NCBI GenBank assembly: GCA_028687395.1
Contig: JAQUAE010000131.1
Location: forward strand, 1-5,993
From: Anaerolineales bacterium
Lineage (GTDB): Bacteria; Chloroflexota; Anaerolineae; Anaerolineales; UBA4823
DNA: 5,993 bases
Direction of reading: 5' to 3'
Of the stretch, positions 1-5,993 are shown piece after piece; positions within the stretch are counted from its first letter, which is position 1, and each line of letters opens with the position of its first letter. The notes beneath the pieces are model-generated. The model saw nothing but the letters and a program-made list of their open reading frames with translations, was not told the DNA's origin and made no database searches. A program made the translations under genes and the position numbers.

Positions 1-371
1 TCCCGGTGGCCTACACCCCCGGATCGGGCAAGACGCTGGTCAACTACCAGGCCGAGGTGTCGATTGGGAATAACTCCATGTCCAACCTGCTCACCAACGT
101 GCTCGTGCAACTCGAAGTGTATAACTCCCAATCCGGCCAGTATGAGACGGTCTCCTCCGGACCATTGGCGCTGCCGCGCTGTGGTGGGCGAGGCACGATC
201 AAATTGCAGTGGAATAGCGTCCCCCCGAACGTCAGCTATGATCTGCGCTTCAGCGTGGACCTGCAGCCATATAACGTTGAGACCGATCCCGACGCAAGCA
301 ATGACCTGTATTATTTCTTCTATACCGGTGGCGTGCCCAAAGAGGTCTTTTTACCTCTAGTGCTTCGGTGA
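1..371 (+). CDS. C-terminal part of an exported beta-sandwich protein ending in an FLPLVLR tail (5' partial)
   Basis: The frame is open from the window edge to TGA at 369-371, so this is the last ~122 residues of a longer protein. A GTG at position 6 could be read as a start, but the sequence there is already inside a beta-strand-like stretch with no signal peptide, so truncation by the window is more likely. The visible part has alternating hydrophobic residues and a 'DPDASNDLYYFF' ending, which resembles CARDB/Ig-like beta-sandwich domains, where an Asp/Asn-rich turn precedes the last strand. No catalytic motif is visible. It ends in a linker (TGGVPKE) and the tail VFLPLVLR. I know similar tails from exported Chloroflexota proteins, where they look like a sorting or anchoring signal of unknown mechanism. 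My hand count over 1-360 gives about 56% GC, apparently lower than the genes downstream. The function is unknown. The reading frame is secure; the domain assignment is tentative. Confidence 0.75.
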   Translation, partial: PVAYTPGSGKTLVNYQAEVSIGNNSMSNLLTNVLVQLEVYNSQSGQYETVSSGPLALPRCGGRGTIKLQWNSVPPNVSYDLRFSVDLQPYNVETDPDASNDLYYFFYTGGVPKEVFLPLVLR

Positions 372-426
372 GCTTGCGCCCCTCCCAGTTGCACGCCGCA
401 CGGGGCGAGACCAGCCCAAATCAATC
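372..426 (+). other. 55-bp intergenic gap before the glycosylation operon
   Basis: This is the only non-coding stretch in the window. It contains a 6-bp inverted repeat (CGCCCC at 377-382 and GGGGCG at 402-407, with a 19-nt loop) but no T-run follows, so it is not a convincing intrinsic terminator. A TTGCAC at 389-394 resembles a -35 box, but no -10-like hexamer follows at the right distance. No Shine-Dalgarno sequence lies at normal distance from the GTG at 427; the purine-rich GGGGCGAGA at 402-410 is about 16 nt away. Whether a promoter lies here or the next gene is read through from upstream cannot be decided from the sequence. Confidence 0.5.
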
Positions 427-2841
427 GTGACAACGGTAACGCAGGTTCCAGCCGGAAACCAACACAGCGTATCCCGGCGGCTATTGGCGGCCGCCTTCTG
501 GGCGCTCACCATCCTGCCTATCGGGAACATCGTGTGGCTCGTCGCCAGCACAGGGACCAACACCCTGAGCAACGACTACCTGCTATTCGCGCCGCTGGTC
601 GACCGCATCCTCTCCGGCGGGTACGACTGGCGCCATTATTTCGCTGACACGCTACTGATGAACGGCAGCCAGTCGTTGGCTGTGCCTTTCCTCCTGCGCC
701 TGGCAGCCATCCGCCTGGCGCATTGGAACGTCTACGTCGAGATTGGCTTCGGCCTGCTGCTGGCGCTGGCCAAGCTAGGCCTGGCTTATACCGTTCTCGC
801 TCGCCAGGCTAGCGCCCCCGCCAGGCGATGGCTGCTGCCTGCTCTCGCAGCCTTGTTCTTCTCGACGGCGCAGATCAACGCCTTCACCAATGGGGAGACC
901 GCGCTGGAGATCGGCGCCATCCAAATCGGGATGGTCCTGGGTATCTGGGCACTGGGGCGCAGCGAGGCGCACTGGTGGGAGACATCAGTGATGAGCCTGG
1001 GCGGGGTGATTGCTTCCCTCTCTGGCGGGGGAGGGCTGGCAGTCTGGCCGGCGTTCTTGCTTGGCCTGCTCATGCGTAAAGACCGCCATTGGGCAGGCTA
1101 CCTGGCCTGGTGCGCCGGCTTGCTGCTTTCCATCGCCCCGTATGCAGCCCATGGCTTTCTGCGCCACACGCCGGGGACTGGTTTTTTCGCTTTAGATCCC
1201 GAGCTGTGGGTCACCGCCCTTGGCTACCCCTTCGCTAACCAGATCGGGGGCGGCTTCAGCCATCACACGGAAGGGTTCTGGATCGGGATTGGCGGGCTGC
1301 TGTTCTGCCTGGCTGGGCTGCTGCTGATCTGGCGGCGGGGGGCAGCACTGCGCCAGCGGGCGATACCGGCCATCCTGTTCATCGCCATCGGCGCGCTCAA
1401 TGCAGCCCAAATCAGCCTCACCCGCCAGACGCTGGCGCCCTGGTACACGAGCTACACTGCCCTCTTCTGGGTCGGGCTGGTTGGTCTGGCTGCAGTTGCC
1501 TGGCCTGGGGAGACCCAGCCGCAAGAAGCCACGAGTGCAAAAAACCAACTCCTGGCGCCCAACGAGGTGTGGAGCGTCGCCCTGCTGGTGACCCTCGTCG
1601 CTCTCTACCTGCGCTCCAACCTCACCTACCGGGATAAGGTTTTCTACCTGCCCTCACGCAGCCCGGCCTCTGCCTCCTGCCTGCGCCATTACTGGGAGGC
1701 GCCCACCTACTGCGAGGGGATGGTCTTCCAGTGGGGCGTGGGTCACCCCACCTATCTGGCCGAGCTGGGCTCGGTGCTGGGGAAACACCGCCTTTCGGTC
1801 TTCGCTCCCAAGCAAACCTGGTGGCTGCAGGGCGATTTCGTCCTGGAGGCGGTGACCGTCAGTGAGGCGGCCGACGTGCCAGATGTCTTCTGGGTCGAGG
1901 GCTGGTCCGACCGGGTCACCTTCTGGCAGGATTATCACCACCTCAACCTGCTCCTGCCCACACCCAACCGGGTCTCCTGGACGGTAAGCCTGCCGCAGGA
2001 GTTGCAGCAGGCCGTTTTCCGCAGCGCGGTGGCGATGGACCGCTACGCCCCGGCCAGCCTGGAGGCGGACGGGCTGGTATTCGAGATTTACGTCAAGCCA
2101 GAAGGGGAGGCGCGCCACCTGGCCTACAGCCAACGCATCCTCCCCGGTCGGCACGGCTGGCAGGCCATCGAGCTTCCCCTCAACGAATATCGGGGCAAGA
2201 CCATCACCCTGCTGATGAAATCCAAGGGAAGAAGCAACTTCGCCGGCGACCTGCCCGTGCTGCGCTCCCCGCGCATCGACCTGGAGTTGGGCCAGACTCT
2301 ACTCGCTCAAATTGCACCCACCGCCCCGGCTAACACCGAGCTCTCCGTGCGCACCGCCGCGCTGGCCAGCGGGGAGAGACTGGTGCTGGCGCAAGGGCCG
2401 GGCGACTGGGTAACTTCCGGCGTCCAGGTCGCTCAGGAAGCCGGGGAGAGGTGGATGATTATCGAAAGCCCGCGTTTCGAGCCGCGACAGCCAGTCGACC
2501 TGTGCGTCGGCGGATACAGTCATTTTTACGTCTGGCTGGCGGCCTCCAAGGAGGTGAGCCCGCGCGCCGTTAAAATCTCCTGGGAAATGTATCGCCTGGA
2601 CGAGCCGTTTGCCTATCGCAATGAGGCAGCCATCTGGATTCCGCTACTGGCCGACGAGGGCATGCACCTGTACACCTACGAGCTCAAGCTCCTGCAGCCC
2701 TCCCAGAACACCCGCCTGACCCGCCTGGAATTGGCCCCGCTCATCGAGGGGTGGGTGAGCGGGGTGAGCTGGATCGAGGTCGGGGAGGCTGGTTTCATCG
2801 CCAACCCTGAACCCGGTTCTTGCAATCCCATCGTGCCATGA
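427..2841 (+). CDS. Polytopic GT-C-like membrane protein with C-terminal lectin-like beta domains (804 aa)
   Basis: Residues ~19-395 hold about ten hydrophobic segments (for example 20-41, 101-123, 135-150, 158-176, 186-215, 220-243, 281-301, 308-327, 338-359, 380-396). The pattern fits an uncharacterised bacterial membrane family that looks like GT-C glycosyltransferases: a first extracytoplasmic loop with an acidic residue (SNDY, D50), a 'GGGGLAVWP' motif at 200-207, and, after the last helix, a two-cysteine segment (C418, C429) leading to 'LSVFAP' at 456-461. GT-C enzymes use polyprenyl-phosphate sugars on the outer face of the membrane. Residues ~500-620 look like an NPCBM/galactose-binding-like jelly roll ('DGLVFEIYV' at 548-556, then 'GWQAIELPLNEYRGKTITL'), and ~640-795 look like a second beta-sandwich. 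These tails should lie outside the cell. GTG 427 is the only usable start between the upstream in-frame stop (358-360) and the first helix, although no clear ribosome site precedes it. The stop overlaps the next gene by 4 bp. The frame is certain; a glycosyltransferase role is inference. Confidence 0.85.
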   Translation: MTTVTQVPAGNQHSVSRRLLAAAFWALTILPIGNIVWLVASTGTNTLSNDYLLFAPLVDRILSGGYDWRHYFADTLLMNGSQSLAVPFLLRLAAIRLAHWNVYVEIGFGLLLALAKLGLAYTVLARQASAPARRWLLPALAALFFSTAQINAFTNGETALEIGAIQIGMVLGIWALGRSEAHWWETSVMSLGGVIASLSGGGGLAVWPAFLLGLLMRKDRHWAGYLAWCAGLLLSIAPYAAHGFLRHTPGTGFFALDPELWVTALGYPFANQIGGGFSHHTEGFWIGIGGLLFCLAGLLLIWRRGAALRQRAIPAILFIAIGALNAAQISLTRQTLAPWYTSYTALFWVGLVGLAAVAWPGETQPQEATSAKNQLLAPNEVWSVALLVTLVALYLRSNLTYRDKVFYLPSRSPASASCLRHYWEAPTYCEGMVFQWGVGHPTYLAELGSVLGKHRLSVFAPKQTWWLQGDFVLEAVTVSEAADVPDVFWVEGWSDRVTFWQDYHHLNLLLPTPNRVSWTVSLPQELQQAVFRSAVAMDRYAPASLEADGLVFEIYVKPEGEARHLAYSQRILPGRHGWQAIELPLNEYRGKTITLLMKSKGRSNFAGDLPVLRSPRIDLELGQTLLAQIAPTAPANTELSVRTAALASGERLVLAQGPGDWVTSGVQVAQEAGERWMIIESPRFEPRQPVDLCVGGYSHFYVWLAASKEVSPRAVKISWEMYRLDEPFAYRNEAAIWIPLLADEGMHLYTYELKLLQPSQNTRLTRLELAPLIEGWVSGVSWIEVGEAGFIANPEPGSCNPIVP

Positions 2842-4355
2842 ACTCGAGCGACCGCCGCTGGCGCTTCCTGGTTCCCGCGGGGCTGGTCTTTGCCGCCATC
2901 GCTGGCATTGGCTTGCCCTTGCTGCCGAGCGCACTGACAGCCGCCAACTTCGGCGCTGACGGCGGCGACCTGCTGGCGGCCATCTTGACCGATGGCGTGC
3001 CGCATCCCACCGGCTATCCCACATATGTGCTGTTGGGGCAGCTCTTCCAGCGCCTGCCTATCTCCACCCCTTATTTTCGCGGGGCGCTGCTCTCGCTGCT
3101 CCCGGCTGCGCTGGCTGCCGGGCTGGCTGCCTTATGGCCAACCTCCTGGAAAACCAACCACTTGCCCGCTTATTTCCTGGCCGCGGGCGTGACAGGAGCC
3201 GCCTGGGGTGGCTCGCCCTTGTTCCTCTCCCAGGCGGTGATCGTAGAGGTGCACGGGCTGCAAGCTTTCTTCACCATCCTAGCGCTCGCCTGGACATTGC
3301 TGCTCCTCCACCCAGCCGGAGAGCGCCCGAAAGGGTGGATTTATCTGAGCCTGGCGCTCGTCTACGGCCTGGGGCTGGGCAACCACCTGACCCTGCTGCT
3401 GCTGGCACCAGCCTGCCTGCTGGCGCTCGGCTGGGCGCTGCGCAAAGGGATGAGCTGGAGGCTAGCGCTCGGGCAGGTCGCCGCGCTGCTGTGCGGGTGC
3501 CTGGTCTACCTGTACCTGCCGCTCAGCGCCAGGAGCAACCCACCGGTCAACTGGGGAAACCCGCAATCCTGGCAGGGATTCGCCTGGCTGATCAGTGGGG
3601 GTTCTTACCGGGACCTGCTGCTGGGCGCGCCTCTGGCGCCTCTCATGGAGCGCGTGGCTGCCTGGTTCAACCTGCTGCGCCAGCAGTTTGGGCTTTTCGG
3701 GCTGGCCCTGGGGGCTTCCGGCCTTTCACTGGTCGGCGAATACGAGAAACACCAGTCGCCCCTCCTGTTGTGGACGTTTTCCAGCGCCTCCCTTTTTGCC
3801 ATCGTGTACCAGACGGCCGATTCGATCACCTACTTGCTGCCGGCGTTGCTGGTTTTCGCCCTTTGGATTGCGTACGCTGTTTTTTCGCTGGCGGACTTCA
3901 CCTGGCGAGGGCGACCAATAGGAATGTGGCTGGGCATAGCGGTGCTGGCCTTCTTCCTCTTGCGCATCCCCGTTGCCATGCAAGGGGCCGACCCGCGAGG
4001 CGAGCCCCAACCGGAGACCTTTGCCCGGGAAATCCTGACGGCTGCGCCGCAGGGAGCGCTCCTGCTGGCGCAGAGCGACGCCGACACATTCGCGCTGTGG
4101 TACCATCATTTCGGCTTGAAGGAGCGCCCGGATCTCAATATTATCGCCCTGCCCTTGGCCCAATACGCCTGGTACCGGGAAAATCTGACTCACACCTATC
4201 CGGCGCTGGTCTTCCCAGCCCCTGCGCCGGAAGGCGAGGATGGATGGACAGAGGCGTTGCTCGCCCTCAACACGCAGCGCCCAACCTGCCGCAGCCGTGT
4301 CGAGGCGCCCGAGCCGCTGAAGATTACATTCACCTGCCAGAAAGGGCAGCCATAG
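2838..4355 (+). CDS. DUF2723 family membrane protein, TMEM260-like putative O-mannosyltransferase (505 aa)
   Basis: This is a recognisable DUF2723 protein. Visible family motifs, numbered from ATG 2838, are: 'ADGGDLLAA' (40-48, acidic D41 and D44) in the first outer loop, 'GVPHPTGYPTY' (53-63), 'SQAVIVEVHGL' (131-141, E137), 'GLGLGNHLT' (177-185), 'YLYLPLSA' (224-231) followed by 'PPVNWGNP' (235-242), and 'ADSITYLLPA' (327-336). About ten to twelve hydrophobic helices run to ~378. The soluble tail (~380-505) contains 'DADTFALWYHHFGLKERPDLN' style sequence, usual for the family, and two cysteines (C484, C500). The vertebrate relative TMEM260 is an ER protein O-mannosyltransferase; bacterial members are mostly uncharacterised and probably use polyprenyl-phosphate sugars outside the membrane. 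ATG 2838 was chosen over an in-frame TTG at 2820 because it forms an ATGA overlap with the preceding stop. No strong ribosome site is visible, so translation probably depends on coupling. Family assignment is firm; substrate and acceptor are unknown. Confidence 0.93.
   Translation: MNSSDRRWRFLVPAGLVFAAIAGIGLPLLPSALTAANFGADGGDLLAAILTDGVPHPTGYPTYVLLGQLFQRLPISTPYFRGALLSLLPAALAAGLAALWPTSWKTNHLPAYFLAAGVTGAAWGGSPLFLSQAVIVEVHGLQAFFTILALAWTLLLLHPAGERPKGWIYLSLALVYGLGLGNHLTLLLLAPACLLALGWALRKGMSWRLALGQVAALLCGCLVYLYLPLSARSNPPVNWGNPQSWQGFAWLISGGSYRDLLLGAPLAPLMERVAAWFNLLRQQFGLFGLALGASGLSLVGEYEKHQSPLLLWTFSSASLFAIVYQTADSITYLLPALLVFALWIAYAVFSLADFTWRGRPIGMWLGIAVLAFFLLRIPVAMQGADPRGEPQPETFAREILTAAPQGALLLAQSDADTFALWYHHFGLKERPDLNIIALPLAQYAWYRENLTHTYPALVFPAPAPEGEDGWTEALLALNTQRPTCRSRVEAPEPLKITFTCQKGQP
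4341..4346 (+). promoter_or_regulatory. Probable ribosome binding site for the flippase-like gene
   Basis: AAAGGG lies 8 nt before GTG 4355, inside the end of the DUF2723 gene. It is a partial match to the Shine-Dalgarno consensus at good spacing. It supports GTG 4355 as the start, which overlaps the upstream TAG stop by one base (TAGTG). No other plausible start lies between 4355 and the first transmembrane segment. Confidence 0.55.
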
Positions 4356-5443
4356 TGCCCGCAGGTGACAGGCACAGCGCGAGTGGGCAGCCTAAGGCGA
4401 GCGACGTCGGGGTTGGCGGCGCAAGGCAGCCAAACTGGCAGGTATGGGTTGGCGCGGCGATCAGCCTAGGGTGCCTGTACCTGGCTTTTCGGGGGGTACA
4501 ACTCGAACCTCTGCTGGCGCAATTGGGCCGGGCGAGCGCCTCCTGGCTGCTGCTCTCCCTGGGGGTTTCGCTGGCGACCCTGTTGGCTAAAGCCGCCCGC
4601 TGGCGCGCTCTATTTGCCCCGCCGCGCCTGCCAAATAGGGGGCGCGCCTTCGCCATCCAGTCCATCGGCATGCTATTCAACCTGTACATGCCCGCCCGCC
4701 TGGGAGACCTCGCCCGGGCTTACCTGATGGGCGAATCCGAAGGGATGAGCAAGACCTACGTGCTAGGCACCATCGTTCTGGAAAAATTCTTCGATCTGGC
4801 CATGCTGTTGATCTCGGTGGGGTTGCTCGTCACCCAACTGGCCATCCCCGTCTGGCTGATCGGCCCCTCCGAGACGACCGCTTTGCTGCTTGGGGGCGTC
4901 GTGCTGGCGCTGGTCGTCCTGACGCTGCGACCCGACCCGGCGCTGAAGCTGGTGGAGCGTGCCAGCGTGCTGATCCCGGCCGATGGACGGGGTTGGGTGC
5001 GACGCCAGACGCAGAACGCACTGGCCAGCTTGCAGGTGCTGCGCTCGCCTGTCCACACCCTGCGCATCGTGTTATGGACGCTCTTAATCTGGACCCTGGG
5101 ATTTGTCACCAACTACCTGGTCTTCCTGGCCGTCGGATTCGCCTTGCCCATCTGGGCAGCGATCTTCCTGCTGGCGGTGTTACAGATCGGCATCGCGGTG
5201 CCGTCATCGCCCGGCAGAATCGGTGTGTTTCACTACCTGACCGTGCTCAGCCTGGATTTCTTCGCCATCGACCACCAGGCCGGGCAGGGTTACAGCCTGG
5301 CCCTGTATGCCGTCGCCATCCTGCCCCCCACGCTCGCCGGGGCGTACTTCGTATGGCGGGAGAAGATCACCTGGAGCAAGCTGCAGGCGGCGGCTGAGCG
5401 CTTACGCCGACCGGCGGGAACCGACGAGGGAGGCGCGCGGTGA
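4355..5443 (+). CDS. Flippase-like integral membrane protein, LPG_synthase_TM / UPF0104 family (362 aa)
   Basis: The sequence matches the lysylphosphatidylglycerol synthase transmembrane family (UPF0104, 'flippase-like domain'). Diagnostic segments are: 'KAARWRALF' (79-87), 'IGMLFNLYMPARLGDLARAY' (104-123), the 'LEKFFDLAML' motif (142-151), which corresponds to the family's E-R/K-x-x-D, and 'AVPSSPGRIGVFHYLT' (281-296), the conserved SPG-x-x-G loop. About eight hydrophobic helices are present (for example 30-46, 62-78, 142-160, 174-190, 237-261, 264-283, 313-332). It has no soluble aminoacyl-transferase domain, so it is not an MprF lysyl-PG synthase; at 362 residues it has the stand-alone length. 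Stand-alone members often sit beside glycosyltransferases and are thought to move or handle lipid-linked sugars, but their activity is generally unproven. The first ~25 residues form a polar, Gly/Ala-rich cytoplasmic lead. The open frame continues far upstream of 4355, but that part overlaps the DUF2723 gene and has a shadow-like composition. It overlaps both neighbours. Confidence 0.92.
   Translation: MPAGDRHSASGQPKASDVGVGGARQPNWQVWVGAAISLGCLYLAFRGVQLEPLLAQLGRASASWLLLSLGVSLATLLAKAARWRALFAPPRLPNRGRAFAIQSIGMLFNLYMPARLGDLARAYLMGESEGMSKTYVLGTIVLEKFFDLAMLLISVGLLVTQLAIPVWLIGPSETTALLLGGVVLALVVLTLRPDPALKLVERASVLIPADGRGWVRRQTQNALASLQVLRSPVHTLRIVLWTLLIWTLGFVTNYLVFLAVGFALPIWAAIFLLAVLQIGIAVPSSPGRIGVFHYLTVLSLDFFAIDHQAGQGYSLALYAVAILPPTLAGAYFVWREKITWSKLQAAAERLRRPAGTDEGGAR
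5426..5433 (+). promoter_or_regulatory. Strong ribosome binding site for the GT2 gene
   Basis: GAGGGAGG lies 6 nt before GTG 5440, inside the last codons of the flippase-like gene. It is the best Shine-Dalgarno match in the window and fixes the start of the glycosyltransferase at a GTG that overlaps the upstream TGA (GTGA). Unlike the two junctions before it, this gene may be initiated independently as well as by coupling. Confidence 0.8.
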
Positions 5444-5993
5444 TCTCGGTGATCATCCCGGTCAAGGATGGCGTCGCCTGCATACGCGCCTGCCTGGAAG
5501 GCGCCCTGGCGCAAGGCGGATTGGAAAACGAGGTGGAAGTCCTGGTGGTGGACGATGGCTCCCGCGACGAGACGCCGCTTCTGGCCGAGGCGATGGGCGC
5601 CCGGGTGCTCAGGCAGGAAAATGCCGGTCCTGCGGCGGCGCGCAACCGCGGCGCCCAGGCAGCGCGTGGGGAAATCCTGGCTTTCACCGACGCGGACTGC
5701 GTTCCTCACGCCGAGTGGTTGAAACACATCACCGCGCCGTTTGCCGACCCTGAGGTGGTCGGCGCCAAGGGCGTCTACCGCACCCGGCAGGCTTCGCTGG
5801 TGGCTCGCTTTGTACAGCAGGAATACGAGTCCAAATATGCTCGCATGCGCCGCCAGGCTTCCATCGATTTCATCGACACCTACTCCGCGGCTTACCGGCG
5901 CGAGGTGTTCCTGCAGAACGGCGGCTTCGAGCCCGCATTTCCGGTGCCTTCGGTCGAGGACCAGGAGTTCTCCTTCCGCCTGGCGCGCAAGGG
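5440..5993 (+). CDS. Family 2 (GT-A fold) glycosyltransferase, N-terminal 184 residues (3' partial)
   Basis: The frame starts at GTG 5440 and runs open off the end of the window. The first residues, 'ISVIIPVKDG', are the classic beta-1 strand of a GT2 Rossmann-like fold. The nucleotide-binding aspartates are at 'VVDDGSRDET' (36-45). 'ENAGPAAARNRGAQAARGE' (60-78) is the usual nucleotide-sugar loop. 'FTDADC' (82-87) carries the metal-binding D-x-D (D84, D86). 'VEDQEFSFRL' (172-181) holds the putative catalytic base in the E-D-x-E pattern. This makes an active inverting transferase that uses a nucleotide-diphospho-sugar in the cytoplasm likely. No membrane segment occurs in the visible part; a C-terminal one could lie beyond the window. 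The sugar and acceptor cannot be read from the sequence. It overlaps the flippase-like gene by 4 bp and has a strong ribosome site, so it belongs to the same operon. A polyprenyl-phosphate sugar synthase role is possible but not shown. Confidence 0.93.
   Translation, partial: MISVIIPVKDGVACIRACLEGALAQGGLENEVEVLVVDDGSRDETPLLAEAMGARVLRQENAGPAAARNRGAQAARGEILAFTDADCVPHAEWLKHITAPFADPEVVGAKGVYRTRQASLVARFVQQEYESKYARMRRQASIDFIDTYSAAYRREVFLQNGGFEPAFPVPSVEDQEFSFRLARK

Noticed and set aside
377..407. An inverted repeat (CGCCCC / GGGGCG) that could be a terminator after the exported protein gene.
   Set aside because: The stem is only 6 bp, the loop is 19 nt and no T-run follows, so chance in GC-rich DNA explains it.
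389..417. A TTGCAC hexamer as a possible promoter -35 box.
   Set aside because: No -10-like sequence occurs 16-18 nt downstream.
1654..2154. A 166-residue open frame on the minus strand.
   Set aside because: It lies fully inside the 804-residue gene, shows no recognisable domain, and has the composition expected from the complement of GC-rich coding sequence.
3726..4193. A 155-residue open frame on the minus strand.
   Set aside because: It is antisense to conserved DUF2723 sequence and is Gln/Arg/Gly-rich without any motif.
3134..4354. A 1.2-kb stop-free frame running upstream into the flippase-like gene, giving an apparent 769-residue protein.
   Set aside because: It overlaps the well-supported DUF2723 gene in another frame, has an Arg/Ala/Gly/Pro-rich shadow composition with no family motif, and the flippase family length fits a start at 4355.
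4355..5443. Reading the UPF0104 protein as an MprF lysylphosphatidylglycerol synthase.
   Set aside because: It lacks the large soluble C-terminal aminoacyl-transferase domain; only the membrane flippase-like domain is present, and the glycosyltransferase neighbours suggest another role.
1..5993. A defence system, CRISPR array, mobile element or RNA gene.
   Set aside because: I found no direct repeat array, transposase, integrase, nuclease or helicase motif, and no tRNA- or rRNA-like sequence; almost all of the window is accounted for by envelope-type coding genes.

Overview
The window looks like a chromosomal segment of a GC-rich bacterium, most probably a member of the Chloroflexota (Anaerolineae-like). 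I infer this from three things: the secreted protein at the left edge ends in the tail FLPLVLR, a tail I associate with exported Chloroflexota proteins; the DUF2723 protein carries a 'DGGDLLAA...PHPTGYPTY' first loop of the style seen in that phylum; and large membrane glycosyltransferase-like proteins are typical there. No marker gene fixes the taxonomy. There are no RNA genes, mobile elements, CRISPR arrays or long repeats that I can see.

Layout, all on the + strand: (1) 1-371, the 3' end of a gene for an exported beta-sandwich protein with the FLPLVLR tail; (2) a 55-bp gap, 372-426; (3) 427-2841, an 804-residue protein with an N-terminal multi-pass GT-C-like membrane half and a C-terminal half of beta-rich, lectin-like domains; (4) 2838-4355, a 505-residue DUF2723 (TMEM260-like, protein O-mannosyltransferase clan) membrane protein; (5) 4355-5443, a 362-residue flippase-like protein of the LPG_synthase_TM/UPF0104 type; (6) 5440 to the window end, the first 184 residues of a GT-A fold family 2 glycosyltransferase.

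Genes 3 to 6 overlap end to start by 4, 1 and 4 bp (ATGA, TAGTG, GTGA). This is the pattern of a tightly co-translated operon. The set reads as a cell-envelope glycosylation module. The cytoplasmic GT2 would build a glycan or a lipid-linked sugar. The UPF0104 protein is of a family linked to lipid or lipid-linked sugar handling in the membrane. The two polytopic GT-C-like proteins would transfer sugars from a polyprenyl-phosphate donor on the outer face of the membrane, to protein or glycan acceptors. This joint role is inference from family membership and gene order; no substrate can be read from the sequence. The upstream exported protein may be unrelated or a surface acceptor.

The coding regions fill the window almost completely. 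The many other open frames on both strands are shadows caused by high GC.
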